A DNA stretch of 64,000 nt, from contig JACKJW010000002.1 of the NCBI GenBank assembly GCA_020637755.1, positions 124,001 through 188,000 of the forward strand. The letters run 5' to 3'. Positions 42,173 through 50,902 of the stretch are shown here, piece by piece. Position 1 is the first letter of the stretch, and each line of letters begins with the position of its first letter. Source of the stretch: Brucellaceae bacterium (GTDB taxonomy: Bacteria; Pseudomonadota; Alphaproteobacteria; Rhizobiales; Rhizobiaceae). Below the pieces are notes generated by a model. That model saw nothing but the letters and a program-made list of their open reading frames with translations. It had not been told where the DNA came from and made no database searches. The position numbers were made by a program, and so were the translations under genes.

Positions 42173-43990
42173 ATGAACGAATCGGCAGCAATGGCTACGG
42201 ACGGCAACCGCGTCTTTCTGGGCGTGAAGGTTTCGGCCTCCGGTCAGGCCTGGCATCACAGGCTGAGCGCGGCCGACGATAACCGCGCACTCGCCATTGC
42301 CCAGACGCTTGGTGTCAGCGAGATCGTCGCGCGGGTGCTGGCAGGACGCGGTGTGCAGCCTGACGAGGCGGCGCGTTTCCTCGAACCGGCGATCCGTGAC
42401 CTGCTGCCCGATCCGGCCAGCCTGACGGACATGGGCATGGCCTCGGGGCGCATTGCGGCGGCCATCATGACTGGCGAGCGCGTCGCCGTCTTTGGCGACT
42501 ATGACGTGGACGGCGCGGCCTCGTCGGCCCAGATGAGCCGGTTCCTCGCCCATTACGGCGTGCCCCATGAAATCTACATTCCCGACCGCATTTTTGAAGG
42601 CTACGGCCCGAATCCGGAGGCGATGCGCGACCTTGTCGCCCGCGGCGCGCGCCTGATCATCACCGTCGATTGCGGGACCAACAGCGCCGCCGCCATCGAT
42701 GCCGCGCGCGAGGCCGGGGCCGATGTCGTGGTGCTCGATCACCACCAGCTTGTCGGTGAGCTGCCAGCGTCGGCCCTTGCTGTGGTCAATCCCAACCGCG
42801 AGGACGACTTGTCGGGCCAGGGCCATCTTTGCGCCGCCGGTGTCGTCTTTCTGACGCTTGTCGATGTGGCGCGTGTGCTGCGGGCACGCGGCATGAACCG
42901 CCCGCCGCCGGACCTGCTTGCGCTGCTTGACCTCGTGGCCCTGGCAACAGTCTGCGATGTGGTTCCGCTGAAGGGTGTGAACCGGGCCTTCGTGGTCAAG
43001 GGCGTGCAGGTGGCGCGCGCAAGGCAGAATGCCGGCCTGGCGGCGCTTGCGGACGTATCGCGGCTCGGCGAACCGGTCGCGCCGTTCCATTTCGGATTCA
43101 TGCTCGGCCCGCGCATCAATGCGGGCGGGCGCATCGGCGATGCGGCGCTCGGCTGCCGGCTTCTGGCCTGTGATGATCCGGACGAAGCGCGCGCCGTCGC
43201 CGCCCGCCTTGACGCGCTGAATCAGGAGCGTCAGGCCATGGAACAGGCCATGCTGGAAGAGGCCAAGGCGCAGGCAATGGCCGAGACCATGCACGGCGGC
43301 GGACCGGCCGTGCTGGTGACCGAGAGCGCCCACTGGCATCCCGGCATTGTCGGCCTGCTGGCCTCGCGCCTGAAGGATTTTGCCCGCCGGCCGGCCTTCG
43401 CCATTGCCTTTGACCCAAGCGGCAAGGGCAGTGGCTCGGGCCGCTCGATACCCGGAATCGATCTTGGCCGCCTCGTCGCCGCCGCCGTCCACGAGGGTCT
43501 GCTGGTCAAGGGTGGCGGCCATGCCATGGCGGCCGGGATTACCGTCGAGCGTTCAAAGCTCGGTGCGCTCAGAGCATTTTTCGAGGAGAAGGCTGCTGCC
43601 CAGGTGGCAGACGCCCGTGCATCCAGCGCCCTGAAGATCGACGGGGGCCTGTCCGCCGATGGCGCGACGCTTGCGCTGTTGGAAGAGCTGGAAAAGGCAG
43701 GTCCCTATGGGGCCGGCCATGCCCAGCCGGTCTTTGCCTTCCCGCGGCACCGCATTGTCCATGTGGCACCGGTTGGCGCAGGCGGCGCGCATTTCCGCGT
43801 GACGCTGGAATCAGGAACCGGGCGCAAGACCGATGCCATGGCGTTCCGCGCGGCAGGCACCGGTCTCGGCGACTTTCTCATGAAACGGCGCGGCGAAACG
43901 GTGCATCTGGCAGGAAGCCTGTCGGCCAATCACTGGAACGGGCAGGTGCGCGTGCAAATCCGGTTGCTCGACGCAGCCGACATCCAATGA
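42173..43990 (+). CDS. recJ: Single-stranded-DNA-specific 5'-3' exonuclease RecJ
   Basis: 605 aa. DHH phosphoesterase motifs FGDYDVDGAASSA, ITVDCGT and VVLDHHQ, then the DHHA1 segment SGSGRSIPGIDLGRL...GGHAMAAGITV and a C-terminal OB-like domain. It acts in RecFOR recombination, base excision and mismatch repair. ATG at 42173 is chosen; the ATG 18 bases later is an alternative. Confidence 0.93.
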   Translation: MNESAAMATDGNRVFLGVKVSASGQAWHHRLSAADDNRALAIAQTLGVSEIVARVLAGRGVQPDEAARFLEPAIRDLLPDPASLTDMGMASGRIAAAIMTGERVAVFGDYDVDGAASSAQMSRFLAHYGVPHEIYIPDRIFEGYGPNPEAMRDLVARGARLIITVDCGTNSAAAIDAAREAGADVVVLDHHQLVGELPASALAVVNPNREDDLSGQGHLCAAGVVFLTLVDVARVLRARGMNRPPPDLLALLDLVALATVCDVVPLKGVNRAFVVKGVQVARARQNAGLAALADVSRLGEPVAPFHFGFMLGPRINAGGRIGDAALGCRLLACDDPDEARAVAARLDALNQERQAMEQAMLEEAKAQAMAETMHGGGPAVLVTESAHWHPGIVGLLASRLKDFARRPAFAIAFDPSGKGSGSGRSIPGIDLGRLVAAAVHEGLLVKGGGHAMAAGITVERSKLGALRAFFEEKAAAQVADARASSALKIDGGLSADGATLALLEELEKAGPYGAGHAQPVFAFPRHRIVHVAPVGAGGAHFRVTLESGTGRKTDAMAFRAAGTGLGDFLMKRRGETVHLAGSLSANHWNGQVRVQIRLLDAADIQ

Positions 43991-43999
43991 AGTCTCCCG

Positions 44000-44968
44000 T
44001 CAGACGCAGACGGCCTGCAGGCGCTTGATATCGGCCATGCGGTGCATGGTTTCCTCGTAGCCGAGATCAATGGCCTCCGCCGCGCGGTGAAACTCCGTCA
44101 AGCCGACCTGTGACATGGCCGGAAACAGCGACAGGTCCGGCGGATCACCGGCCAGCCGCGCGCGCGAAATACGGTCCTGGATGATGTTGAAGGCTTCCAC
44201 CATCACGCCCGTGATGCCAAGGCGTCCCGCCCGGCGGGGGGCAGATTCATCCGCTTCCTCCACGTCATTGGCAGCCTCGTGGGCAGAGGCCGAATGCTTG
44301 ACGACGGCAGCACGGCCAAACAGGTCGTAATGCAGGTTCACCGCGACGACGAGGCGTTGTTCATGGGCGCGGCAGACCGAAACCGGAACCGGGTTGACCA
44401 GCGCACCGTCGACCAGCGTGCGCCCGTTGGCCTTCACCGGTTCAAACACGCCGGGCAGCGCATAGGACGCGCGCATGGCGGTGATGAGATTGCCGCTGTG
44501 CAGCCAGATTTCGTGGCCGGTCATGATTTCGGTAGCCACGCAGACAAACGGGGCTGGAAGGTCCTTGAAGGTCAAGCCCTCCATGTGGTGGCGCATCTTG
44601 GCGTCAAGACGCATGCCACCGAGCAAACCGTTGCCGCCGAAATTGAAATCGAGAAGGCCGAGCACGCGGCGCTTGGTGAGGCTGCGGGCGAATTCCTCCA
44701 GCGCGTCCAGCTTTCCGGCCAGGTAGCAGCCGCCGACCAGGGCGCCGATGGAGGTTCCGGCAATCATGCCGACCTTGACCCCGGCTTCATCCAGCGCGCG
44801 CAGCACCCCGATATGGGCCCAGCCGCGCGCCGCGCCGCCACCGAGGGCCAGCGCAATACCCGTTGCCTGTGGTTTCGGGGACCAGTTGCCGTCGCCGGGG
44901 GCATCCGGACCCAGCGGAATTCGGGCCGGCAGGCCCTTGTCTGTGCGATGTGAAGCCCATTGGAACAT
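44000..44968 (-). CDS. Patatin-like phospholipase (RssA-type)
   Basis: 322 aa. Oxyanion motif ALGGGAARGWAHIGVL, nucleophile Ser in GTSIGALVGG and catalytic Asp in LVDGALVNPVP form the patatin Ser-Asp dyad. No signal peptide, so probably cytoplasmic or membrane-associated. ATG at 44968 follows a strong AAAGGAGG. It lies downstream of hisI on the same strand; relation to that pathway is not obvious. Confidence 0.87.
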   Translation of the reverse strand: MFQWASHRTDKGLPARIPLGPDAPGDGNWSPKPQATGIALALGGGAARGWAHIGVLRALDEAGVKVGMIAGTSIGALVGGCYLAGKLDALEEFARSLTKRRVLGLLDFNFGGNGLLGGMRLDAKMRHHMEGLTFKDLPAPFVCVATEIMTGHEIWLHSGNLITAMRASYALPGVFEPVKANGRTLVDGALVNPVPVSVCRAHEQRLVVAVNLHYDLFGRAAVVKHSASAHEAANDVEEADESAPRRAGRLGITGVMVEAFNIIQDRISRARLAGDPPDLSLFPAMSQVGLTEFHRAAEAIDLGYEETMHRMADIKRLQAVCV

Positions 44969-45057
44969 GGCGGGCCTCCTTTCCGTGACTGAATATCTTG
45001 CGCTCAGCATGGTTGAAATCAGGTAAACCTTTGCTGAACGGCTTGTTTCAGTCCGGT

Positions 45058-45513
45058 TCACCCCTTTCCATAGACCTTTTCGGCGTCAAAAAGCGCAGGC
45101 GTGCCGTCGTCAGCCAGAACGGCGCGGCCGCCTTCGGCTCTGGCAATACGGTAGAAACAGGAGCGTTTGCCCGTGTGGCAACTGGCATCATGGCCGTCCA
45201 CGCGAACCGAAAGCCAGACGGCATCCTGATCGCAGTCGGTACGCAGTTCAACGACGTGCTGGAGGTTGCCGGACGTTTCCCCCTTCTTCCAGAGGCTGCC
45301 GCGCGACCGCGACCAGTAGTGGGCAATTCCGGTTTCGAGCGTCAGCGCCAGCGCCTCGGCATTCATGTAGGCGAGCATCAGGGGCATCTTGTCACGCGCA
45401 TCGGTGACAACGGCCGTCACGAGGCCATTGGCATCGAACCGCGGCGTGAAGGCTTGGCCCTGCTCAAGCGTTCGCTTGTCGGGGGAGGGAGTGTCAAATG
45501 CAATGGAGGTCAT
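45058..45513 (-). CDS. hisI: Phosphoribosyl-AMP cyclohydrolase
   Basis: 151 aa. Third step of histidine biosynthesis. Motifs: MLAYMNAEALALTLETG, WSRSRGSLWKKGETSGN, the metal-binding DCDQDAVW and the zinc-binding CHTGKRSCFYR. It is monofunctional, with no HisE domain. folE lies 34 bases upstream on the same strand, a pairing seen in many alphaproteobacteria. Confidence 0.95.
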   Translation of the reverse strand: MTSIAFDTPSPDKRTLEQGQAFTPRFDANGLVTAVVTDARDKMPLMLAYMNAEALALTLETGIAHYWSRSRGSLWKKGETSGNLQHVVELRTDCDQDAVWLSVRVDGHDASCHTGKRSCFYRIARAEGGRAVLADDGTPALFDAEKVYGKG

Positions 45514-45547
45514 GCCGGTCCCGCTTTCCGGCGGAACCGGCCGGCGG

Positions 45548-46189
45548 TCAGCGTCCGCCCGGTGTCCGCGCCAGGGTGATGAAGCGCACCTGTTCTTCCG
45601 GATTGTCGCGGAAGGCGCCCGTGAAGGTGGTCGTCGTGGTGGTCGAGCCCTGCTGGCGGATGCCACGCATGGCCATGCACATGTGTTCGGCCTCGATCAT
45701 CACGGCAACGCCGCGCGGATTTAGCACGTCCTGGATGGCGGCGGCAATCTGTGCGGTCATCGCCTCCTGCGTCTGCAGGCGGCGGGCAAAGATGTCGACG
45801 ACGCGGGCAATCTTGGAAAGCCCCAGCACCTTGCCGTCCGGCAGGTAGGCGACATGGGCCTTGCCGATGATCGGCACCATGTGGTGTTCGCAATGGGAAT
45901 GGAAATTGATGTCACGCACGACGACGAGATCGTCGTAGCCGGCCACTTCCTCAAACGTCCGGCCGAGTGCTTCCGCGGGGTCGGCATCATAGCCGCCGAA
46001 CAGTTCTTCGTAGGCCTTGACGACCCGCGCCGGCGTATCGAGCAGGCCTTCGCGTTCAGGGTTCTCACCGACCCAGCGCAACAGGGTCTTGACTGCCGCC
46101 TCGGCTTCCGCGCGCGAAGGGCGCTTGTCCGCTGGAAAGACCGTCCGGCCGTCGGAGAGGGCGGAAAGCTTGGTCACAATCGCATCCAT
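45548..46189 (-). CDS. folE: GTP cyclohydrolase I
   Basis: 213 aa. First step of tetrahydrofolate/queuosine-precursor synthesis from GTP. HSHCEHHMVPIIGKAHVAYL holds the zinc Cys and His, and EAEHMCMAMRGIRQQGS the catalytic region and third ligand. ATG at 46189 has GGGAG about 9 bases upstream. A 228-base divergent region separates it from the IscU-like gene. Confidence 0.95.
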   Translation of the reverse strand: MDAIVTKLSALSDGRTVFPADKRPSRAEAEAAVKTLLRWVGENPEREGLLDTPARVVKAYEELFGGYDADPAEALGRTFEEVAGYDDLVVVRDINFHSHCEHHMVPIIGKAHVAYLPDGKVLGLSKIARVVDIFARRLQTQEAMTAQIAAAIQDVLNPRGVAVMIEAEHMCMAMRGIRQQGSTTTTTTFTGAFRDNPEEQVRFITLARTPGGR

Positions 46190-46417
46190 GAAGGCGTCTC
46201 CCGTAGTTCCCCTCTTCAATACGGAGGAACGAGTTGAACGGACCACTGCCTGAGACGGATTTTCTCCGTGCCGTTTGGCTGGGGTGCACCGGACGGGCTG
46301 TTCCTTGGCACAGCTTGCCGTCCTGCCGCTGCCACCCTTATATATGGCGGGAAAACCGAAAGCAAAGATGCGCACGCCATTTTGATTGGCGTTTGCGCCG
46401 TCAACCGGGGTGCCGGC

Positions 46418-46858
46418 ATGATTGACGACGTTTACAACGAGAAAATCCTGGGATTTGCAGGCAACATTCCGCGCATGCCCCGCCTGGATCATCCGGATGC
46501 AAGTGCCACGGCCCATTCCAAGCTGTGCGGCTCGACGGTCACGGTAGACCTCAAGGTCACCGGCGGCATCGTCACCGGCTTTGCCCACGATGTGAAGGCT
46601 TGCGCACTCGGCCAGGCCTCCGCATCCATCATGGCGCAGCACGTGGTTGGCGCCAGCGCTGCCGAACTGCGCGAGGTGCGCGAAACCATGCGCCGGATGC
46701 TGAAGGAAAACGGTGCGCCACCGGAAGGCCGCTTTGCCGATCTGAAATATCTGGAGCCTGTGCGCGACTACAAGGCACGCCATGCCTCCACCATGCTCAC
46801 CTTCGATGCGGTGGTCGATTGTCTCGACCAGATTGAAAACGCCGAGGCGGCAGCATGA
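46418..46858 (+). CDS. NifU/IscU-like protein lacking the third cluster cysteine
   Basis: 146 aa. IscU/SufU fold with Cys37 (SKLCGSTVTVDL) and Cys62 (DVKACALGQASAS). The expected third cysteine is missing: the segment reads YKARHASTMLTF where scaffolds have Cys. The Asp next to the first Cys is Ser here. A normal scaffold role is therefore doubtful, though zinc or cluster binding by other residues is possible. It precedes the MNT nucleotidyltransferase gene with a 4-base overlap. Confidence 0.78.
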   Translation: MIDDVYNEKILGFAGNIPRMPRLDHPDASATAHSKLCGSTVTVDLKVTGGIVTGFAHDVKACALGQASASIMAQHVVGASAAELREVRETMRRMLKENGAPPEGRFADLKYLEPVRDYKARHASTMLTFDAVVDCLDQIENAEAAA

Positions 46859-47145
46859 AACCCTCCGAGGCCTTGGCCGCCCACCGCGAGGAAGTTCTGG
46901 CGATCCTCGCCCGCTATCCGGTCGCCAATCCGCGCATCTTCGGCTCCGTGGCCCGCGGCGAGGATAAAGAGGGAAGTGACATTGATATCGTCGTGGATGC
47001 CCTGGACGGTTGCTCCTACACGCATTTCTTTCGTATCGAAGATGCCATGAAGAGCCTGCTTCGCGTTGAGGTTGATTTGCATACCATGCCCGAATTCGGC
47101 CTGCGGATGCGGTCGAGGGTGGAGAAGGATCTGAGGCCGCTGTGA
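46855..47145 (+). CDS. MNT-type minimal nucleotidyltransferase (MntA-like antitoxin)
   Basis: 96 aa. Pol-beta-type signature FGSVARGEDKEGSDIDIVVD (GSxARG plus DxD) and a second acidic strand VEVDLHTM. Such minimal nucleotidyltransferases pair with HEPN ribonuclease toxins, which they inactivate by AMPylation. Its stop (TGATG) overlaps the start of a 28-codon HEPN-like fragment. ATGA overlap with the preceding gene suggests it is translated with it. Confidence 0.82.
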   Translation: MKPSEALAAHREEVLAILARYPVANPRIFGSVARGEDKEGSDIDIVVDALDGCSYTHFFRIEDAMKSLLRVEVDLHTMPEFGLRMRSRVEKDLRPL

Positions 47146-47231
47146 TGGCGAAACCCGGACGCACAGTTCTCGACTATCTGCTGCATATGGAGGAGTGGAT
47201 CACCGGCATCGAGAGCTCCGATGAGCCGTAA
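47145..47231 (+). pseudogene. Truncated HEPN (DUF86-like) toxin remnant
   Basis: 28 codons read GRTVLDYLLHMEEWITGIES, resembling the first helix of DUF86/HEPN proteins, then stop at 47229-47231. Full HEPN toxins are about 110 aa with an Rx4-6H RNase motif, absent here. Position directly after an MNT gene with TGATG coupling is the standard toxin-antitoxin layout. The end is overlapped by yidD (from 47221). Short length keeps this tentative. Confidence 0.5.
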
Positions 47232-47544
47232 CTACCCCGGCCCATGGCCCAAAACGCCCGGCCGTTTGCTGGGCACGGGTTTCATCCGGCTCTACCAGCT
47301 CACGCTGTCCGGTTTCATCGGTAATTCCTGCCGTCATATGCCGACCTGCTCAGAATATGGCTACGAAGCGATAGCACGCTATGGACTTTGGAGCGGCGGC
47401 TGGCTGACGCTGTTCCGCGTTTCGCGATGCGGGCCGGGCGGCACCTGCGGCATTGACAATGTGCCGGAGCAGCTTGCGCCAGACCAGCACTGGTGGACGC
47501 CGTGGCGCTTCATTCGCAATGGCCGCCACGCGCATGATCACTGA
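47221..47544 (+). CDS. yidD: Membrane protein insertion efficiency factor YidD
   Basis: 107 aa. The YidD core is clear: IRLYQLTLSGFIGNSCRHMP, TCSEYGYEAIARYG, GWLTLFRVSRCGPGG. YidD aids YidC-dependent insertion of membrane proteins. It starts inside the end of the HEPN remnant (11-base overlap). Longer than the ~80-aa norm owing to both tails. Confidence 0.9.
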   Translation: MSRNYPGPWPKTPGRLLGTGFIRLYQLTLSGFIGNSCRHMPTCSEYGYEAIARYGLWSGGWLTLFRVSRCGPGGTCGIDNVPEQLAPDQHWWTPWRFIRNGRHAHDH

Positions 47545-47550
47545 CCGCAA

Positions 47551-47790
47551 TCAGTCGTCCAGATCACTGAGGCGCCGCTGGGGCGAAAAGCACCAGCGTG
47601 CAAACAGAACCAGGCCCGCCAATACCGGTGTGAAAATCAGAATCGTTGTCATGTCACCGGCTTTGAGTGCCCACCAGAGGCCGGAACCGAAGCCGAGCGC
47701 CATGAACGAGATGACCAATCCGGCAAGCCGGTAAACCAGTTTGCCGCCAAGCCTGTCGATCCTGTCGCCAAGTGTTGTCTGTGCCTTCAT
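47551..47790 (-). CDS. Small two-helix membrane protein, unknown function
   Basis: 79 aa. Two hydrophobic segments (YRLAGLVISFMALGFGSGLW and TTILIFTPVLAGLVLFARW) between charged ends. No family recognised. Convergent with yidD, 6 bases apart. Confidence 0.6.
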   Translation of the reverse strand: MKAQTTLGDRIDRLGGKLVYRLAGLVISFMALGFGSGLWWALKAGDMTTILIFTPVLAGLVLFARWCFSPQRRLSDLDD

Positions 47791-47992
47791 CTGTGGCTCC
47801 CTCTCATGACGCCATGGAAGCTTGCACCATGGTGCTTAACCGCCGCTTACGCGGCCATGAAGGAAGGACGAACCCCGGCCACCGGCCTTTACCGGTCCCG
47901 CAAATGCCGCTAAACCGCACTCGCGTTTGCACGATGAACGCCGATTTCACCCACCCGCGTCCGTAGGCGGGACTGGATAACAGGAGCAGACC

Positions 47993-50002
47993 ATGGCCGA
48001 GGCCGTTTCCCTTTCATTTCCCGATGGTTCCAAGCGCGAGTTTCCCCTCGGCGCAACCGGTCGCGATGTCGCCGAGAGCATTTCCAAATCGCTCGCCAAG
48101 AAGGCCGTGGCGATTGCGCTGAACGGCGAGTTGCGCGATCTGGCCGATCCGGTTTCCGGTGGCGCGATTGAGATCGTCACCCGTGACGATCCGCGCGCGC
48201 TCGAGCTCATCCGCCACGATGCCGCCCACGTGATGGCCGAGGCCGTGCAGGAATTGTGGCCGGGCACGCAGGTCACCATCGGCCCGGTCATCGAGAACGG
48301 CTTCTACTACGATTTCGCCCGCAACGAGCCCTTCACGCCCGACGATCTGCCCAGGATCGAGAAGAAGATGAAGGAGATCGTGGCGCGCAACAAGCCGTTC
48401 ACCAAGGAGGTCTGGTCGCGCGACAAGACCAGGCAGGTCTTTGCCGCCAAGGGCGAGAACTTCAAGGTGGAACTGGTCGACGCGATCCCGGAAGACCAGG
48501 ACGTCAAGATCTACAGCCAGGGCGACTGGTTCGATCTCTGCCGCGGTCCGCACATGGTCTCCACCGGCCAGATCGGAACGGCCTTCAAGCTGATGAAGGT
48601 GGCCGGTGCCTATTGGCGTGGCGACGCCAACAACCCCATGCTGACGCGCATCTATGGCACGGCCTGGGCTGACCAGCAGCAGCTGGAAGACTATGTCCAC
48701 ATGCTGGAGGAGGCCGAGAAGCGCGACCACCGCAAGCTCGGCCGCGAGATGGACCTGTTCCACTTCCAGGAAGAAGGGCCGGGCGTCGTCTTCTGGCACG
48801 CCAAGGGCTGGCGCATGTTCCAGAGCCTTGTGTCCTACATGCGCCGCCGCCTCGACGAGCAGGGCTATGACGAGGTCAACGCGCCGCAAATCCTCGACAA
48901 GAGCCTGTGGGAAACGTCGGGCCACTGGGGCTGGTACCAGGAAAACATGTTCGCGGTGAAATCCGCCCATGCCTTCACCAACCCGGACGACGAGGAAGCC
49001 GATCACCGCATCTTCGCTATCAAGCCGATGAACTGCCCCGGCCACGTGCAGATATTCAAGCATGGCCTGAAGTCCTACAAGGACCTGCCGATCAAGCTGG
49101 CGGAGTTCGGCAATGTGCACCGCTATGAGCCGTCCGGAGCCCTGCACGGGCTGATGCGCGTGCGCGGCTTCACGCAGGACGATGCGCACATCTTCTGCAC
49201 CGATGAGCAGCTCGCCGCCGAATGTCTGCGCATCAATGATCTGATCCTCTCGGTCTATCAGGATTTCGGCTTTGCCGAAGTGGTGGTAAAACTCTCCACC
49301 CGGCCTGAAAAGCGCGTCGGCTCCGACGAGTTGTGGGACCGCGCCGAGGCCGTGATGACTGCGGTGCTCGACCAGATCAGGGAACGCTCCGGCGGGCGTA
49401 TCAAGACCGGGATTCTCGAAGGCGAGGGCGCGTTTTACGGGCCGAAATTCGAGTACACCCTGCGCGATGCCATCGGCCGTGAATGGCAGTGCGGCACAAC
49501 GCAGGTGGATTTCAACCTGCCGGAACGCTTTGGCGCCTTCTACATCGACGACAAGTCGGACAAGAAGCAGCCGGTGATGATCCACCGCGCCATTTGCGGG
49601 TCCATGGAGCGCTTCCTTGGCATCCTGCTGGAAAACTATGCCGGTCACATGCCGCTGTGGTTCGCGCCGCTCCAGGTCGTCGTCGCCACCATCACCTCGG
49701 ACGCCGACGACTACGCCCGCGATGTCGCGGCGCGTCTGAAGGACGCCGGGCTGGTCGTCGAGGCGGACCTGCGCAACGAGAAGATCAACTACAAGGTCCG
49801 CGAGCACTCCTTGGGCAAGGTGCCGGTCATCCTCGTCTGCGGCAAGCGTGAGGCGGAGGAGGGCACGGTCAACCTGCGCCGCCTCGGCTCACGCGACCAG
49901 GAATCGATGACGGTGGAAGACGCCCTGCATCGCCTTCTGGAAGAGGCGACCCCGCCGGACCTGCGCCGCAAGCGGCAGGCCGCAATCGGCAGGGTCAACT
50001 GA
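47993..50002 (+). CDS. thrS: Threonyl-tRNA synthetase
   Basis: 669 aa. N-terminal TGS domain (1-63), editing/SAD domain with HDAAHVMAEAV, class II catalytic core including KPMNCPGHVQIF (zinc Cys) and RYEPSGALHGLMRVRGFTQD, and C-terminal anticodon-binding domain. ACAGGAG precedes the ATG. A CCCGC/GCGGG hairpin lies just upstream in the leader, but no T-box or threonine-rich leader peptide is evident. Confidence 0.96.
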   Translation: MAEAVSLSFPDGSKREFPLGATGRDVAESISKSLAKKAVAIALNGELRDLADPVSGGAIEIVTRDDPRALELIRHDAAHVMAEAVQELWPGTQVTIGPVIENGFYYDFARNEPFTPDDLPRIEKKMKEIVARNKPFTKEVWSRDKTRQVFAAKGENFKVELVDAIPEDQDVKIYSQGDWFDLCRGPHMVSTGQIGTAFKLMKVAGAYWRGDANNPMLTRIYGTAWADQQQLEDYVHMLEEAEKRDHRKLGREMDLFHFQEEGPGVVFWHAKGWRMFQSLVSYMRRRLDEQGYDEVNAPQILDKSLWETSGHWGWYQENMFAVKSAHAFTNPDDEEADHRIFAIKPMNCPGHVQIFKHGLKSYKDLPIKLAEFGNVHRYEPSGALHGLMRVRGFTQDDAHIFCTDEQLAAECLRINDLILSVYQDFGFAEVVVKLSTRPEKRVGSDELWDRAEAVMTAVLDQIRERSGGRIKTGILEGEGAFYGPKFEYTLRDAIGREWQCGTTQVDFNLPERFGAFYIDDKSDKKQPVMIHRAICGSMERFLGILLENYAGHMPLWFAPLQVVVATITSDADDYARDVAARLKDAGLVVEADLRNEKINYKVREHSLGKVPVILVCGKREAEEGTVNLRRLGSRDQESMTVEDALHRLLEEATPPDLRRKRQAAIGRVN

Positions 50003-50023
50003 CCCGATCGTCTGCGACAAGTC

Positions 50024-50052
50024 AAAAGGGCCGGGAGCAATCCCGGCCTTTT
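50024..50052. terminator. Bidirectional terminator between thrS and the K+ channel-like gene
   Basis: GGCCGGGA/TCCCGGCC, 8 bp, with a GCAA tetraloop, flanked by AAAA on the left and TTTT on the right, so it can end both convergent transcripts. Confidence 0.8.
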
Positions 50053-50067
50053 CGCGTTCCGTGGCGT

Positions 50068-50835
50068 TCACGCGTCGCCGTCGGTCTCGATGTGCATGAT
50101 GTTGCCGCAATGCTTGCAATGGCTTGCGTCCGGGTCATGCCACTTCAGCCCGCAATGGCGGCACGTCTGACGCACCTTCAGGGGCCGGAAGATCTGCTGG
50201 ACGAGCCGCAGGAAGAGCGCCACGCCGAAGACCATGATGCCGATGGTGAGCCAGCGTCCCAGCCTGTCCTGAAGGGTGATGTCGCCGAAGCCGGTCGTTG
50301 TCAGCGTGGTGATCGTGAAGTAGAGCGCATCCTCGTAATTGGTGATGCCGGGATTGCGCCGCGCCTCCAGCACCCATACGAGGGACGTCACGATGAAAAT
50401 GAAGACGGCGAGGTTGGTCGCTGCCGTCACCACATGTTCGCGCCCCGCCAGACCGGGCCAAAGCTGACGAAGATCATGCACGAGCCGGAAGGATTGCAGG
50501 AAACGCAGGGTTCTCAGCACCCGCAGGAAGGCGAAATTCTGCAGGAAAAGCGGTGCCAGGAACGAGGCGATGACAATGAGGTCGATAGCCGTGTGCCATG
50601 AGAGGAGGTGGCGCTTGCGTTCCTCATGGACCCAGATTCGCACAAGGAATTCTGCCAGGATCAGCACGCCGACCACCATGTCGACGGCGAGGACGGTGGG
50701 GGTCAACTCCTCGGTGGCAGTCGCGAGAAAATAGGCGATGGTGGCAATGTCGAAGGCGATCAGGAACCAGCGGAAGCTGCGTGCAGCCCGCGTTCCGCCA
50801 TCATAGAGTTCCCGGATTCGTTCCTGCATGCCCAT
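50068..50835 (-). CDS. Voltage-gated K+ channel-like protein with C-terminal zinc ribbon
   Basis: 255 aa. Six-helix ion-channel layout: an S4-like helix LRVLRTLRFLQSFRLVHDLR with regularly spaced arginines, a pore helix and selectivity filter TLTTTGFGD, then S6. The tail holds a CRHCG...HCKHCG zinc ribbon (about 228-247). Filter GFG instead of GYG still fits K+ selectivity. The zinc ribbon may act in tetramerisation or sensing. AGGGG lies before the ATG at 50835. Confidence 0.85.
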   Translation of the reverse strand: MGMQERIRELYDGGTRAARSFRWFLIAFDIATIAYFLATATEELTPTVLAVDMVVGVLILAEFLVRIWVHEERKRHLLSWHTAIDLIVIASFLAPLFLQNFAFLRVLRTLRFLQSFRLVHDLRQLWPGLAGREHVVTAATNLAVFIFIVTSLVWVLEARRNPGITNYEDALYFTITTLTTTGFGDITLQDRLGRWLTIGIMVFGVALFLRLVQQIFRPLKVRQTCRHCGLKWHDPDASHCKHCGNIMHIETDGDA

Positions 50836-50902
50836 TCAACCCCTGTAGTGCGGGCGAGGGCGCTTGTCCAATGCGGGTTGAAGCCATGTGCAGGCGATCC
50901 GG

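Noticed and set aside
47829..47966. Possible thrS leader peptide ending just before a CCCGC/GCGGG hairpin
   Set aside because: No threonine enrichment, no alternative antiterminator structure and no T tract; alphaproteobacterial thrS is not known to be controlled this way.
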